Assembly (NCBI GenBank): GCA_017643025.1
Contig: JAEPOG010000002.1
Coordinates: forward strand, 62,001-126,000
From: Rhizobiaceae bacterium
GTDB lineage: Bacteria; Pseudomonadota; Alphaproteobacteria; Rhizobiales; Rhizobiaceae
Length of the DNA: 64,000 nucleotides
Direction of reading: 5' to 3'
Position 1 is the stretch's first letter; each line of letters begins with the position of its first letter. Shown here in pieces: positions 18,982 through 29,581 of the stretch. A program made the translations under genes and the position numbers. A model generated the notes under the pieces. It did not search any database, was not told the origin of the DNA, and was given only the letters and a program-made list of their open reading frames with translations.

Positions 18982-19956
18982 ATGACGACGATTTCCCCGA
19001 AACCCAAGCTTGTCACCGTTTTCGGCGGCTCCGGTTTTCTCGGGCGGCACATCGTGCAGGCGCTGGCGCGCCGCGGCTATCTGGTGCGCGTCGCTGTGCG
19101 GCGGCCCGACCTCGCCAACCACGTCACCTATCTCGGCAATGTCGGCCAGATCCAGCCGGTGCAGGCCAATGTCCGCGTGCGCTGGTCCGTGGACCGCGCG
19201 GTCAAGGGCGCCGACCACGTCATCAATCTCGTCGCCATTCTCGCCGAGGGCGGGCGGCAGCGCTTCGACGCCGTGCATGAATTCGGCGCGCGCGCCGTGG
19301 CCGAAGCTGCGCGAGCGGCAGGGGCGGGGCTGACCCATGTATCGGCCATCGGCGCCGACCCTGAGAGCCAGTCCGCCTATGCCCGCACCAAGGCGGCGGG
19401 CGAAAGGGCCGTATCGGAGACGGTGAAGGGCGCGCTGATCGTCCGGCCGTCCATCATGTTCGGCCCGGAGGATCACTTCTTCAACCGCTTCGCCAACATG
19501 GCGCGGTTCAGCCCGGCGCTGCCGCTGATCGGCGGCGGGCACACGAAGTTCCAGCCGGTCTATGTCGGCGACGTCGCCGAAGTGATCGCGCGCAGCGTGG
19601 ACGGCAGCGTCGCCGGCGGCCGCATTCTCGAGCTTGGCGGGCCGCGCGTGCTCACCTTCCGCGAGTGCATGGAGGAAATGCTCGAGGTCATCGACCGCAA
19701 GCGCATGCTTGTGCCCGTGCCGTGGTGGCTGGCGCGACTGCAGGGCGCGATCCTCGGCCTGCTGCCGAACCCGCTGCTCACGACCGATCAGGTGATCCAA
19801 CTGGGTTACGACAACGTCGTCTCCGAAAAGGCGGCAAAGGACGGCCGCACGCTCGAGGGGCTGGGCATCAAAGGACGCACGGTCGAGGCGATCCTGCCGA
19901 CCTACCTCTGGACCTACCGGCCCGCCGGACAGTTCACCCGCAAGGCCGAAGGCTAA
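18982..19956 (+). CDS. Complex I NDUFA9-like NAD(P)-binding protein
   Basis: 324 residues of the atypical SDR type: VTVFGGSGFLGRHIVQALARRGY (Rossmann motif), VINLVAIL, THVSAIGADPESQSAYARTKAAGE (an active-site-like YxxxK) and VRPSIMFGPEDHFFNRFA. These are typical of the alphaproteobacterial NDUFA9 homologues thought to help assemble or stabilise respiratory complex I. The start ATG 18982 is inside a GC-rich leader. TauE follows 5 bases after the stop. Confidence 0.88.
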   Translation: MTTISPKPKLVTVFGGSGFLGRHIVQALARRGYLVRVAVRRPDLANHVTYLGNVGQIQPVQANVRVRWSVDRAVKGADHVINLVAILAEGGRQRFDAVHEFGARAVAEAARAAGAGLTHVSAIGADPESQSAYARTKAAGERAVSETVKGALIVRPSIMFGPEDHFFNRFANMARFSPALPLIGGGHTKFQPVYVGDVAEVIARSVDGSVAGGRILELGGPRVLTFRECMEEMLEVIDRKRMLVPVPWWLARLQGAILGLLPNPLLTTDQVIQLGYDNVVSEKAAKDGRTLEGLGIKGRTVEAILPTYLWTYRPAGQFTRKAEG

Positions 19957-19961
19957 GCCGC

Positions 19962-20729
19962 TTGGATCTGGTTGCCGCCCTCCTGCCCGGTGCGGTGCCG
20001 GGCTGGGCCGCGCTGCTTCTGATCGCCGCCTCCTGGTTCACCTCGGCATTCACCGCCGCATTCGGCCTGGGCGGCGGCATCGCCATGCTGGCCCTGCTCG
20101 GCACCTTCCTGCCCGTATCGGCGCTAATCCCGGTCCATGGCGCGGTGCAGCTCGGTTCCAATACCGGCCGCGCCTGGCACCAGCGGGCACATATCCGCTA
20201 CGCCATCGCGACGCCGTTCCTGATCGGCAGTGTGGCGGGCGCCGCCGTCGGCGCGTTGCTCGTGGTCCAGCTGCCGGACGCTTTTCTGAAGCTGGCGCTC
20301 GGCATCTTCATCATCGCGATCACCTGGACGCGCATTCCCGGCATGGAGAATTTGCGCGGCGCGGGCGTCGCCGCGGGCAGCGGCATCATCGCGCTGGCCA
20401 ACATGTTCTTCGGCGCGACCGGGCCGCTGCTTTCGGCCTTCTTCGCCCAGATCATTCCCGAAGACCGCAAAGCGTTGATCGCCACGCATGCCGCCGGCAT
20501 GACAGTGCAGCACCTCTTCAAGGTAATCGCCTTCATGATCGCCGGCTTCGCCTTCGCGGAATGGCTGCCGCTGATCGCTGCCATGATCGCCGCCGGCTAT
20601 CTGGGCACACTGGTCGGATCACGCCTGCTGGATTCCATGCCGGAAGAGCGCTTCCGCTTCTGGTTCCGCATCGTGGTGACGGCGCTGGCGCTCGACCTGA
20701 TGCGCCGCGGCGCAATGGCGCTGATCTAG
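19962..20729 (+). CDS. TauE/SafE family membrane transporter
   Basis: 255 residues with about eight hydrophobic segments. The N-terminal [11 protein letters not shown] and central [13 protein letters not shown] are the two Gly-rich repeat motifs of the sulfite exporter TauE/SafE family, which exports small organic or sulfur anions. The start is a TTG at 19962 about nine bases after GAAGG. The same frame reads upstream to 19665, but that overlaps the previous gene. It converges with uppP, overlapping by four bases. Confidence 0.82.
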   Translation: MDLVAALLPGAVPGWAALLLIAASWFTSAFTAAFGLGGGIAMLALLGTFLPVSALIPVHGAVQLGSNTGRAWHQRAHIRYAIATPFLIGSVAGAAVGALLVVQLPDAFLKLALGIFIIAITWTRIPGMENLRGAGVAAGSGIIALANMFFGATGPLLSAFFAQIIPEDRKALIATHAAGMTVQHLFKVIAFMIAGFAFAEWLPLIAAMIAAGYLGTLVGSRLLDSMPEERFRFWFRIVVTALALDLMRRGAMALI

Positions 20730-21535
20730 CCCCACACCGCCAGCGCCGCGAACCCCGCCAGTCCGACGGCGATGCGCCACCAGCCGAACAGCGCGTAGCC
20801 GCGTTTGGAAACGAAATTCAGCAGGCCGCGCACGACGAACACCGCAATGATGAAAGCGGCGACGAAGCCCGTCGCGATGATCGGCAGGTCGGCGGCGGTG
20901 AGAATGTCCCGGTTCTTGAACAGGTCGAGCGCGAAGGCGCCAACCATGGTCGGCATGGCGAGGAAGAAGGAAAACTCGGCGGCCGAACGCTTGTCGGTGC
21001 CGAGCAGCAGGGCACCGACAATGGTCGACCCAGAGCGCGAGGTTCCCGGAATCATCGCCAGGCACTGGAACAGGCCAATACCGAGATAGACCCTGAGCGG
21101 AAACCCGGTGACGTCGTCGTAGCGCGGATTGAGCGCCCAGCGGTCGACCCACAGGAGCACGATGCCGCCGAGGATCAGCGTCGTGCAGATCAGCGCCGGC
21201 GTTTCGAAAAGCACCGTCTTGATAAAGTCGTGCGCCAGATAGCCGATGATCGCAGCGGGCAAAAATGCGAGAAGGATGCCGCCGACGAAATGCTGCGTCT
21301 TGCGGTCGCGGGGCAGCGACACCAGCATCGACCAGAGGCGGGCGAAATAGACGCTGAGGATGGCCAGGATGGCGCCGAGCTGGATCAGCACCTCGAAGGC
21401 TTTGCCGGTCGACTCGAAACCCAAGAAATGCCCGGCGAGCAGGATGTGCCCGGTCGAGGAGACTGGAATGAACTCGGTCAGCCCTTCGAGAATGCCCAGA
21501 AGAAGCGCTTCGACGATAGTCTGGGAAGCCATCAA
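20726..21535 (-). CDS. uppP: Undecaprenyl-diphosphatase
   Basis: 269 residues, a polytopic membrane enzyme of the UppP/BacA family. The two active-site motifs are [14 protein letters not shown] (17-30) and [10 protein letters not shown] (around 164-173). It removes phosphate from undecaprenyl diphosphate to recycle the lipid carrier for peptidoglycan and other envelope glycans; excess gives bacitracin resistance. Length and motif spacing are normal. There are two Met codons at the start, either of which could be used. Confidence 0.96.
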   Translation of the reverse strand: MMASQTIVEALLLGILEGLTEFIPVSSTGHILLAGHFLGFESTGKAFEVLIQLGAILAILSVYFARLWSMLVSLPRDRKTQHFVGGILLAFLPAAIIGYLAHDFIKTVLFETPALICTTLILGGIVLLWVDRWALNPRYDDVTGFPLRVYLGIGLFQCLAMIPGTSRSGSTIVGALLLGTDKRSAAEFSFFLAMPTMVGAFALDLFKNRDILTAADLPIIATGFVAAFIIAVFVVRGLLNFVSKRGYALFGWWRIAVGLAGFAALAVWG

Positions 21536-21675
21536 TCCTCCGGGACGCGCGGCTTGTCAGGGCTGGCGGTGGAGCCTATAGCTCCGCTCCGTGGCCCGCA
21601 CGGAATCGGGCCGTCGAGACTTAGCCGCGAGACGGCCAAATGACCAGAGGTCGGGGGCCAGACCAACGGTATTTC

Positions 21676-22365
21676 ATGCTGACGCTTTTTCACTTTCCCC
21701 TGTTCGCTTCCAGCCGCTTCGTCCGCCTCAGCTTCGCCGAATATGGCGAGGAGCTGGCGCTGATCGAGGAGAAGCCGTGGCAGCGCAGGCCTGAGTTCCT
21801 GGCGCTCAACCCCGCCGGCTCGCTGCCGGTGCTGCTGGCGGAGGGCGACGTGCCGATCGTCGGCGCGCAGGTGATTGCAGAGTATGTCGATGAGACGCGC
21901 GGCGCCTTCAAGCGCGACAAGCGGCTCTTTGCCGAAGATCCGTTCGAGCGGGCGGAAATCCGGCGGCTCACCGACTGGTATCTTGGCAAAGCCGAGCAGG
22001 ACGTGCTGCGCCATCTCATTCGCGAGCGCGTGCTCAAGCCGCAAATGAGCGACGGCGCGGGCGGCGCGCCTGACGCTGCGGTGATCCGCGCCGCGCGCAC
22101 CAACATCAAGCAGCACATGAAATACACCAACTGGCTGGCCGGGACGCGCAACTGGCTGGCAGGTCAGCGCCTCACCTATGCCGACCTTGCGGCGGCCGCG
22201 GCTCTTTCGGTGCTCGACTATCTGGGCGAGATCGACTGGACAAACCATCCCGCGGCGCGCGACTGGTACCAGCGCATGAAATCGCGGCCCTCCTTCCGTC
22301 CGCTGCTGGCGGATAGGGTGCGCGGCCTGTCACCGGTCTCGCATTACGCCGATCTGGACTTCTGA
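21676..22365 (+). CDS. Glutathione S-transferase family protein
   Basis: 229 residues. The N-terminal thioredoxin-like domain reads [20 protein letters not shown], with [13 protein letters not shown] for the cis-Pro loop. The all-helical C-terminal domain ends with [21 protein letters not shown], the usual N-capping box. The substrate is unknown. ATG 21676 gives the family N-terminus; a frame from 21640 would add 12 residues. It lies just ahead of queG, a frequent arrangement in Rhizobiales. Confidence 0.87.
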   Translation: MLTLFHFPLFASSRFVRLSFAEYGEELALIEEKPWQRRPEFLALNPAGSLPVLLAEGDVPIVGAQVIAEYVDETRGAFKRDKRLFAEDPFERAEIRRLTDWYLGKAEQDVLRHLIRERVLKPQMSDGAGGAPDAAVIRAARTNIKQHMKYTNWLAGTRNWLAGQRLTYADLAAAAALSVLDYLGEIDWTNHPAARDWYQRMKSRPSFRPLLADRVRGLSPVSHYADLDF

Positions 22366-22397
22366 TCGGCGGATTTCTTGCCCATACTGGGCAGCAC

Positions 22398-23573
22398 ATG
22401 ACCGGAACGAACACGATAGCGAAACCGAAGAGCGGCGCGACAAGCGACCCCGCGCGCTTGCGTACGTTCCTCGAATCGGCTGCGCGCAAAGCAGGGTTCG
22501 ACGTCGTTGGCGTTACGTCCGCCGAGACCGCGCCCGACCTGAGCGAGCGCCTCGGCGAGTTCGTCGCGCTCGGCCGGCACGGCACAATGGGCTGGATGGA
22601 GGAAACCGCCGGGCGGCGCGGCAGCCCGCGATCCCTGTGGCCGGACGCGCGGAGCGTCATCATGCTCGGCATGAATTACGGGCCGAACAGCGATCCCCTG
22701 GCGTCGCTGGGATTGAAGGACCGCGCGACGATCTCCGTCTATGCGCGCAACCGCGACTATCACGACGTCATCAAGGGCAGACTGAAGGAAATAGCCGGCA
22801 GGATCGCGGCGCGCTCAGGCGCGGACGTGAAAGTGTTCGTCGATACGGCCCCCGTAATGGAAAAGCCGCTGGCCACCGCGGCGGGGCTCGGATGGCAAGG
22901 CAAACACACGAACCTTGTGAGCCGGGAGCTCGGCTCGTGGCTGTTCCTCGGCGCGATCTTCACGACAGCCGAACTCGCCACGGATACGCCCCAGGCCGAC
23001 AATTGCGGCTCGTGCCGGGCATGCCTCGACATTTGCCCGACAGACGCTTTCCCCGCGCCCTACCAGCTCGACGCCCGACGCTGCATCTCCTACCTCACCA
23101 TCGAGCACAAAGGTCCGATCCCGCAGGAATTCCGCTCCGCGATGGGCAATCGGATCTATGGCTGCGACGACTGCCTCGCAGTCTGCCCCTGGAACAAGTT
23201 CGCACGTGAGGCGAACGAGGCGAAGCTGATCGCGCGCGACGACCTCGAAGCGCCTCAACTGTCCGACCTTCTCGAACTCGACGATGCCTCATTCCGAAAA
23301 CTGTTCTCGGGCTCTCCGATCAAGCGCATCGGTCGCGACCGCTTCATCCGCAATGTGCTGATCGCAGCCGGCAACTCGGGATCGGGTTCCCTTGTTCCGC
23401 AAGTCGAGCGTCTGCTTGCCGACCCCGCGCCCGTCGTGCGCGGCGCGGCGGTATGGGCGCTGGCGCGACTCGCGCCGCACGAGGCGGTCGAGCGCGCCGG
23501 GGAAGCGCGCAAAGCAGAAGCCGAAGTGGACGTGCGCGCCGAGTGGGATAAAGTTCTGGAAGTTGCCGCCTGA
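22398..23573 (+). CDS. queG: Epoxyqueuosine reductase
   Basis: 391 residues. It has the cobalamin-binding N-terminal domain and two 4Fe-4S clusters in [13 protein letters not shown] and [11 protein letters not shown]. It ends with a HEAT-like helical tail (residues about 300-385). It carries out the last step of queuosine biosynthesis, reducing epoxyqueuosine in tRNA. The stop overlaps the next ATG by one base (TGATG), so the two genes are probably coupled. Confidence 0.95.
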   Translation: MTGTNTIAKPKSGATSDPARLRTFLESAARKAGFDVVGVTSAETAPDLSERLGEFVALGRHGTMGWMEETAGRRGSPRSLWPDARSVIMLGMNYGPNSDPLASLGLKDRATISVYARNRDYHDVIKGRLKEIAGRIAARSGADVKVFVDTAPVMEKPLATAAGLGWQGKHTNLVSRELGSWLFLGAIFTTAELATDTPQADNCGSCRACLDICPTDAFPAPYQLDARRCISYLTIEHKGPIPQEFRSAMGNRIYGCDDCLAVCPWNKFAREANEAKLIARDDLEAPQLSDLLELDDASFRKLFSGSPIKRIGRDRFIRNVLIAAGNSGSGSLVPQVERLLADPAPVVRGAAVWALARLAPHEAVERAGEARKAEAEVDVRAEWDKVLEVAA

Positions 23574-24463
23574 TGCGCGTTCTGTTGCTGGGCGCCGGTT
23601 ATTCGGCGCAGGAGTTTGCCCGCCAGATCGCCGGCGATGCCGAATGGATCGCCGGTACGACGCGGCAGGCGGCGGGGCTCGCCACGCTTGAAGAGGCCGG
23701 TATCCTGCCCCTGCTCTTCGACGGCAGGGAGATAGTGCCGGCGCTTGCCGCTGCATTGTCGGAAGCGACCCATCTCCTGCACTCCGCCCCGCCCGGCGCT
23801 GACGGCGATCCGCTGCTGCGGCTCCTGCCCGAGTCGCTAGCGAAAGCGATGCCGAAGCTCGAATGGGTCGGCTATTTCTCGACTGTCGGCGTATACGGCA
23901 ACCATGACGGTGCGTGGGTGGACGAAAACAGCGAATGCCGCGCGAGGTCGCGCCGCGGCATTGCGCGGATCGAAGCCGAAAAGGCCTGGCTGGATGCCGG
24001 ACTGGAGGCAGGCGTACAGGTAGCCGTGATGCGGCTGGCCGGCATATACGGGCCCGGCCGCAACGCCTTCACCAAGCTTGCGGACGGCACGGCGCACCGC
24101 ATCGTCAAGGATGGCCAGCTGTTCAGCCGCATTCATGTCGCCGATATCGCCGGATTCACCCGGTATCTGGCCCTTTCCCGAGCCGGTGGCGTTTTCAACA
24201 TCGCCGACGATGAGCCGGCGCCGCCGCAGGACGTGATCGCATTCGCAGCCAAGCTGATGGGCGTCGAACCGCCGCCTGAGATTCCGTTCGACGAAGCAGA
24301 GATGTCGCCGATGGCGCGGTCCTTCTACATGGACAGCCGGCGCGTCTCGAACGCCAAGCTGCGTGCTTCCGGCTACGCGCTGAGCTTCCCGAACTACCGT
24401 GATGCGCTACAGGCCATGTGGGCCGACGGGAGCTGGCAGGGCGCAAGGAATCGCGAGCCATGA
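23573..24463 (+). CDS. NAD(P)-dependent epimerase/dehydratase-like protein
   Basis: 296 residues with the N-terminal Rossmann motif RVLLLGAGYSAQEFA. A VGYFSTVGVYG segment then places the Ser/Tyr of an extended SDR, and VAVMRLAGIYGPGRNAF is a typical substrate-loop region. The late SRIHVADIAGF and GVFNIADDEPAPP segments are also family features. The role is unknown. The start overlaps the queG stop, so it is co-expressed with it. Confidence 0.82.
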   Translation: MRVLLLGAGYSAQEFARQIAGDAEWIAGTTRQAAGLATLEEAGILPLLFDGREIVPALAAALSEATHLLHSAPPGADGDPLLRLLPESLAKAMPKLEWVGYFSTVGVYGNHDGAWVDENSECRARSRRGIARIEAEKAWLDAGLEAGVQVAVMRLAGIYGPGRNAFTKLADGTAHRIVKDGQLFSRIHVADIAGFTRYLALSRAGGVFNIADDEPAPPQDVIAFAAKLMGVEPPPEIPFDEAEMSPMARSFYMDSRRVSNAKLRASGYALSFPNYRDALQAMWADGSWQGARNREP

Positions 24464-24521
24464 TATTGTGCGATTCGACTGAGGCCGGGCGGGCAAGAGG
24501 CAAAGAGTTCGGAGCGGAAGG

Positions 24522-25538
24522 ATGAGAAAGCGCAACGCGATCGGCACCATGGCGGCGCTGCTGGCCGGCCTGATGCTTGCGCTCGGTGCGGCGACGGCGC
24601 GGGACCCGCTCGCCAAGGACCTGTTCGGTGCCGCAAGGCTGCCAGCGGCCATGCCGGCCAGTTCCTATGGTTTCTACTCCAAGGGATGTTTTTCGGGCGG
24701 CATCGCAATGGCGGCCGACGGACCCAACTGGCAAGGCATGCGTCTGTCACGCAACCGCCACTGGGGTCACCCGGAGCTTGTCGAGACGCTCGAGCGCCTG
24801 TCGCGCGAGGCGGCGGCCGACGGCTGGCCTGGCCTGCTGCTCGGCGACATGTCGCAACCGCGCGGCGGGCCGATGCTTTCCGGCCATGCCTCGCATCAGA
24901 TCGGCCTCGACGCCGACATCTGGTTCATGCCCATGCCGTCGCGTCGATTGACCATCCACGAGCGCGAGAACATCTCCGCCGTATCGCTGCTCAGGCGCGA
25001 CTCGCTTCACGTCGACGACCGCAAATGGACCCGCGCTCACGAGGCCGTGCTGCGGCGGGCGGCGAGCTACCGCAATGTCGAGCGCATCCTGGTTCATCCG
25101 GGGATCAAGCAGAAACTGTGCGACACGGTGACGGGCGACCGGTCGTGGCTGTCGAAGATCCGGCCGTTCTGGGGCCACGATTCGCACTTCCACCTGCGGA
25201 TCGGTTGCCCGGCCGGCTCCACTGGCTGCCGGGAGCAGGCCGCGCCGCCGCGCGGCGACGGATGCGACGATTCACTGGCGTGGTGGTTCACAGAAGAGCC
25301 CTGGCGGCCGGCCACCGGTCCCGAAAAGCCCAAAGCGCGCGACGTCATGACGATGGCCAGCCTGCCCGCCGAGTGCCGAGCGGTGCTCGACGCACCCGCG
25401 CCGGCCTCCGCCGAGGCGGTCACCGTGGACGGAAGCGGCGCCATCCCCCGGACCGTTGCACCCGTTTCGGCGCACGCTTATGCGCCGACTCCCGGACGCG
25501 ATATCCCGTTGCCCAGCTGGCGGCCGGAGAACCGGTAG
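24522..25538 (+). CDS. mepA: Penicillin-insensitive murein endopeptidase
   Basis: 338 residues with a signal peptide (MRKRNAIGTMAALLAGLM to ATARD). The zinc-site motifs are SGHASHQIGLDAD (His and Asp ligands) and GHDSHFHLRI (His ligands). The enzyme cleaves D-Ala-mDAP cross-links in peptidoglycan in the periplasm. A C-terminal extension of about 90 residues is Pro/Ala-rich. GGAG lies seven bases before ATG 24522. Confidence 0.93.
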   Translation: MRKRNAIGTMAALLAGLMLALGAATARDPLAKDLFGAARLPAAMPASSYGFYSKGCFSGGIAMAADGPNWQGMRLSRNRHWGHPELVETLERLSREAAADGWPGLLLGDMSQPRGGPMLSGHASHQIGLDADIWFMPMPSRRLTIHERENISAVSLLRRDSLHVDDRKWTRAHEAVLRRAASYRNVERILVHPGIKQKLCDTVTGDRSWLSKIRPFWGHDSHFHLRIGCPAGSTGCREQAAPPRGDGCDDSLAWWFTEEPWRPATGPEKPKARDVMTMASLPAECRAVLDAPAPASAEAVTVDGSGAIPRTVAPVSAHAYAPTPGRDIPLPSWRPENR

Positions 25539-25711
25539 CCATTGCCGGCGCACAGGTCGGGAAAAGCGTTGCCCGTCCCTGATGCACCTTCCGAAAGACT
25601 GTGTTATGGCGTCATCGCCTTTGCTCCGGAAGAACCGGCGACGCAAGGCGGATCGCGCGGCGGCCTGGCCTGCATGCCGGTCTATGAGCAGGGACAGCGT
25701 ACAGGAAGCAG

Positions 25712-26740
25712 ATGCCGGGCCGGAACGAAGACATCAATGTATTGGACTTCCCCATCCTGATCGGGGACATCGGCGGAACCAACGCCCGCTTCGCCATCCT
25801 CGTGGATTCGCAGGCCGAGCCCAAGGAATTTCCGAACATCCGCACCGCCGACTTCGTCAATATCGACGAGGCGATCCAGTCGCAGATTCTCGACCGCACC
25901 TCCGTACAGCCGCGTTCGGCGGTGCTCGCGGTGGCCGGGCCTGTCAACGGCGACGAAATCGACCTCACCAATTGCGACTGGGTGGTGCGTCCGAAAAAGA
26001 TGTTCGAGACGCTCGGCCTGTCCGACATCGTCGTTCTCAACGATTTCGAGGCGCAGGCCCTGGCTACGGTGGCGCTCGGCGAAGGCCATATGGAGCGCAT
26101 CTGCGAGGGCCGCAGCGATCCTTCGGCGAGCCGTGTGGTGCTTGGCCCCGGCACCGGCCTCGGCGTCGCCGGCATGGTGCATGCCCGCCATATCTGGATT
26201 CCCGTGCCCGGCGAGGGCGGCCACGTCGACATCGGCCCGCGCACGGCGCGCGACCACGCGATCTGGCCGCATCTGGAGCCGATCGAAGGCCGCATCTCGG
26301 CAGAGCAGATGCTGTGCGGACGCGGCCTGGTGAACATCTATCGGGCCGTCGCAAAGGCTGACGGCGCGCCTTCTTCCTTTTCGACCCCCGCCGAGGTAAC
26401 CGGCGCGGCACTGGAAAAAACCGACGCGACCTCCGTGGAAGCGCTGGATATCTTCATCACCTGCCTGGGACGGCTGGCTGGCGACCTGGCGCTCGTGTTC
26501 ATGAGCCGAGGCGGCGTGTTCCTCACCGGCGGGATCGCGCAGAAGATCATTCCGGCCCTGAAACGGGACATCTTCCGCAAGGCGTTCGAGGACAAGGCGC
26601 CGCACAGCGCGCTGCTCAAGGCGATGCCGGTCAGCGTCATCACGCATGAGCGCGCCGCGCTTGCCGGGCTGACCGATTTCGCCCGCACGCCAATGCGTTT
26701 CGGTATCGAGACCGGCGGCCGGCGCTGGAAACGCAACTAG
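25712..26740 (+). CDS. glk: Glucokinase
   Basis: 342 residues of the bacterial Glk family: [15 protein letters not shown] (phosphate-1 loop), [26 protein letters not shown] with the catalytic Asp, [21 protein letters not shown] and [13 protein letters not shown]. It phosphorylates glucose at C6, feeding the Entner-Doudoroff and pentose phosphate routes. The N-terminus ([12 protein letters not shown]) is slightly longer than in E. coli. dapB and gpmA follow on the same strand. Confidence 0.95.
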   Translation: MPGRNEDINVLDFPILIGDIGGTNARFAILVDSQAEPKEFPNIRTADFVNIDEAIQSQILDRTSVQPRSAVLAVAGPVNGDEIDLTNCDWVVRPKKMFETLGLSDIVVLNDFEAQALATVALGEGHMERICEGRSDPSASRVVLGPGTGLGVAGMVHARHIWIPVPGEGGHVDIGPRTARDHAIWPHLEPIEGRISAEQMLCGRGLVNIYRAVAKADGAPSSFSTPAEVTGAALEKTDATSVEALDIFITCLGRLAGDLALVFMSRGGVFLTGGIAQKIIPALKRDIFRKAFEDKAPHSALLKAMPVSVITHERAALAGLTDFARTPMRFGIETGGRRWKRN

Positions 26741-26780
26741 CCAGGTTCTCGACAAACCTGGATTGAGGGAGCGACGCGAC

Positions 26781-27596
26781 ATGGCTGACATGGCGCTGGT
26801 TGTGGTGGGAGCGGCGGGCCGCATGGGCCGCACGCTGATCCGCGCGATAGCCGAGACGGACGGGGTGCGGCTCTCCGGCGCGGTGGAGCGCGAAGGCGCC
26901 GCCGATCTCGGCAAGGACGCCGGCGAACTCGCTGGCGTCGGCAATCTGGGCGTCACGATCTCGGACGATCCGCTGCCCGTGTTCGCCAAGGCCGACGGTC
27001 TGCTCGACTTCACCACGCCCGCCGCCAGCATCACCTATGCCGGCTATGCGGCGCAAGCGCGCCTCGTCCATGTCATCGGCACGACGGGCATGTCGGCAGA
27101 AGACGAGGAGGCCGTGAAGGCCGCTGCGCGCCACGCGACGATCGTCAAATCCGGCAATATGAGCCTCGGCGTGAACCTGCTTGCTGTTCTGGTGGAGCAG
27201 GCGGCACGGGCGCTGCCTGCCGATTTCGACGTCGAGGTGCTGGAGATGCACCACCGCCACAAGGTCGACGCGCCGTCGGGCACGGCGCTGTTGCTCGGCA
27301 AGGCGGCGGCGGATGGACGCGGCGTCGGGCTCGAGAATGCGAGCGTGCGGGTGCGCGACGGCCATACCGGCCCGCGGCCTGACGGTGCGATCGGATTCGC
27401 GACGCTGCGCGGCGGCTCGGTGGTTGGCGACCATTCGGTGATATTCGCCGGGCCAGGCGAGCGCCTGACCATCACCCACAATGCCGAGGATCGCAGCCTG
27501 TTTGCGAGCGGGGCGGTGCGCGCCGCCCTCTGGGCGCATGGCCGCAAGCCCGGCCTCTACTCCATGCGCGACGTGCTCGGCCTCACCCAGAACTGA
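26781..27596 (+). CDS. dapB: 4-hydroxy-tetrahydrodipicolinate reductase
   Basis: 271 residues. The N-terminal [15 protein letters not shown] binds NAD(P)[16 protein letters not shown] carries the catalytic His and Lys and the substrate phosphate-like loop. It reduces HTPA in the diaminopimelate/lysine pathway. ATG 26781, about nine bases after GGGAG, is chosen over an upstream in-frame TTG at 26763. Confidence 0.96.
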   Translation: MADMALVVVGAAGRMGRTLIRAIAETDGVRLSGAVEREGAADLGKDAGELAGVGNLGVTISDDPLPVFAKADGLLDFTTPAASITYAGYAAQARLVHVIGTTGMSAEDEEAVKAAARHATIVKSGNMSLGVNLLAVLVEQAARALPADFDVEVLEMHHRHKVDAPSGTALLLGKAAADGRGVGLENASVRVRDGHTGPRPDGAIGFATLRGGSVVGDHSVIFAGPGERLTITHNAEDRSLFASGAVRAALWAHGRKPGLYSMRDVLGLTQN

Positions 27597-27624
27597 ACCA
27601 TCCCGAACCCGAAAGGCATCGCCC

Positions 27625-28245
27625 ATGTCCGGAACACTCGTGCTCGTGCGCCACGGCCAGAGCGAATGGAACCTGAAGAACCTGTTCACCGGCTGGCGCG
27701 ATCCGGGCCTGACGGAGAAAGGCCATGAGGAAGCGATCGACGCCGGCCGCAGGCTGAAGGCGCGCGGGATGAAGTTCGACATCGCCTTCACCTCGGTGCT
27801 GAAGCGCGCGCAGGTGACGCTCGACCACATTCTGGAGGAGCTCGGGCAGACCGGGCTGGAGACGATCCGCGACCAGGCGCTGAACGAGCGCGACTATGGC
27901 GATCTGTCGGGTCTCAACAAGGACGATGCGCGCGCCAAATGGGGCGAGGAGCAGGTTCATATCTGGCGTCGCTCCTACGAGACGCAGCCGCCCGGCGGCG
28001 AGAGCCTGCGCGACACCGGAGCGCGCGTGTGGCCCTATTATCTCGGCAAGATCCTGCCGCGCGTGCTGCGCGGCGAGACGGTTCTGGTCGCCGCGCACGG
28101 CAACTCGCTGCGATCGCTGGTGATGGCGCTCGACGGGCTGACGGGCGACGAGATCGTCAAGATGGAGATCGGCACCGGCGTGCCGATCGTCTACAAGCTT
28201 AACGCGGATTCCACTGTCGCCTCCAAGGAGGTGCTGGAAGGCTGA
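27625..28245 (+). CDS. gpmA: 2,3-bisphosphoglycerate-dependent phosphoglycerate mutase
   Basis: 206 residues. [20 protein letters not shown] carries the phospho-histidine. [13 protein letters not shown] and [12 protein letters not shown] carry the second His. It interconverts 3- and 2-phosphoglycerate. It is shorter than the 250-residue E. coli protein, as is usual for the alphaproteobacterial form. It is 28 bases after dapB and probably in the same transcript. Confidence 0.95.
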   Translation: MSGTLVLVRHGQSEWNLKNLFTGWRDPGLTEKGHEEAIDAGRRLKARGMKFDIAFTSVLKRAQVTLDHILEELGQTGLETIRDQALNERDYGDLSGLNKDDARAKWGEEQVHIWRRSYETQPPGGESLRDTGARVWPYYLGKILPRVLRGETVLVAAHGNSLRSLVMALDGLTGDEIVKMEIGTGVPIVYKLNADSTVASKEVLEG

Positions 28246-28340
28246 GCGGATGCCGACATTGCTTTGCCGGCGACCAGCTCATACAGCCCATATTGGCGTT
28301 GACAGCGGATGGCCGCCCGCTTACATCGGCGGCTCACCTT

Positions 28341-28425
28341 GCCCAGGTGGCGGAATTGGTAGACGCGCACGGTTCAGGTCCGTGTGCCGCGAGGCGTGGA
28401 GGTTCGAGTCCTCTCCTGGGCACCA
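28341..28425 (+). tRNA. tRNA-Leu (CAG)
   Basis: An 85-base class II tRNA. The acceptor GCCCAGG pairs with CCTGGGC, followed by ACCA. The anticodon stem CACGG/CCGTG encloses TTCAGGT, giving CAG. A variable arm (TGCCGCGAGGCGT) follows, and the T arm has GGTTCGAGTCC. Its last 17 bases recur with one mismatch at 30190-30206. Confidence 0.96.
28409..28425. repeat. tRNA-Leu 3' end, left copy of a 17-bp direct repeat
   Basis: TCCTCTCCTGGGCACCA is the last part of the T arm and acceptor of tRNA-Leu. Its partner at 30190-30206 differs at one base. The pair looks like attL/attR left by integration into the tRNA gene. Confidence 0.6.
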
Positions 28426-28809
28426 TTCGATCTGCACTGCCAATCAGATCAATTAGTTAAGCTCTAGTGAGACTTGACCTCAAGCCACTGAGTCTGCTGC
28501 ACTTTGGCGCTTGCCGACGCACGGCCTGTCCGGACGCTCCGGCATACCCTCTGCGGGTGCCCATGCTTCCGCCGTCCCCCATGGGTGGCCTAGGGGGTAG
28601 AGGGAGAACCCTGCGAATTGCCACTTAATGGGCGTCGCGCGTGAGCGGACCTCTTTACAGATCCGGTATGACGCGAGCGGCAAAGTGAGCTTGCGCAATC
28701 TATCCAAGACAGCGCGGCACGAGGCGGCGTGGCGCGATGACCCATCAGCTGATCTGGGCGGAGAGCGGCTGAGGCCGCCGGCGAAACGCCTACCGGCGGC
28801 CTTGATTGG
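28426..28809. other. Gap between tRNA-Leu and the L,D-transpeptidase gene
   Basis: 384 bases with no recognisable gene. Short frames on both strands have no ribosome site and no domain. A perfect 10-bp stem (AGGCCGCCGG 28772-28781, CCGGCGGCCT 28793-28802) lies just past the transpeptidase stop and may act as its terminator, although it lacks a T run. The stretch could be debris of the element that used the tRNA as target. Confidence 0.5.
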
Positions 28810-29490
28810 CTACTGGCGTACCAGGATAGGGGAGCCGTCCGGCACGCGCTCACAAAGGTCGATCACATCCTGGAACAGGAGCCGGACGCATCCGCTCGAC
28901 ACCGCCTTGCCGATCGACCATTCTTCCATCGTCCCGTGAACCCGATACAGCGTGTCGCGCCCACCCTCGTGGATATACAGAGCCCGCGCGCCAAGCGGAT
29001 TGGTCAAACCAGGCTCCATGCCGTTGCGATATTGCTCCAGCTCCGGCTGACGCTCGATCATCGCCACCGGGGGCGTCCAGGTCGGCCATTTGCGCTTGTA
29101 GGCGATCCGTGCCCTGCCGCCCCATGCGAAGCCGTCGCGGCCAATCCCGGCCCCGTAGCGCATAGCCCTCCCCCCCGGCATCACCCAATATAGAAATCGC
29201 GAAGGGGTATCGACCACCACGGTCCCCGGCGGCTCGCCGGTCGGGTCGTCGACCATCTGGCGATAGAAGCGCGGATCCATATCGGTGATGTTGGCAGCGC
29301 GTACCGGGAAGCGCTCATCCGGCCTCGGCCCGTAGTGGGCAAGAATGTTCGGCGGTATGTATGGCTGGACCGGCTTCGGCGCGGGTTGCACTTTCGGCGG
29401 CGGTACGCTGGCACAGCCGGCGAGTGTAAGGCCGGATAGCGCCGCGGCGCCGGCAAGCATTTGCCGGCGGTTGATCATGTTCGTATGCAT
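28810..29490 (-). CDS. L,D-transpeptidase (YkuD family) lipoprotein
   Basis: 226 residues from ATG 29490, chosen because AGAGGA sits five bases upstream. The N-terminus NRRQMLAGAAALSGLTLAGC has both a Tat-like RR start and a lipobox ending in Cys. The YkuD domain covers about 95-226, with RVHGTMEEWSIG and SSGCVRL carrying the catalytic His and Cys. Such enzymes make 3-3 peptidoglycan cross-links or anchor proteins to the wall. It lies inside the interval bounded by the tRNA-Leu direct repeat. Confidence 0.92.
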   Translation of the reverse strand: MHTNMINRRQMLAGAAALSGLTLAGCASVPPPKVQPAPKPVQPYIPPNILAHYGPRPDERFPVRAANITDMDPRFYRQMVDDPTGEPPGTVVVDTPSRFLYWVMPGGRAMRYGAGIGRDGFAWGGRARIAYKRKWPTWTPPVAMIERQPELEQYRNGMEPGLTNPLGARALYIHEGGRDTLYRVHGTMEEWSIGKAVSSGCVRLLFQDVIDLCERVPDGSPILVRQ

Positions 29491-29581
29491 TGTAATCCTC
29501 TTGGGCGTCGCTGCGCCCATGACAAAAAAAAACGAATGCCGCTGCACGTGTGTCGTGCTGCCGGCGGGGAGCGCGAGAGGA

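Noticed and set aside
28480..28939. Short frames after tRNA-Leu as possible integrase remnants
   Set aside because: No tyrosine-recombinase motif (RxxR, HxxR, Y) is recognisable in any of them.
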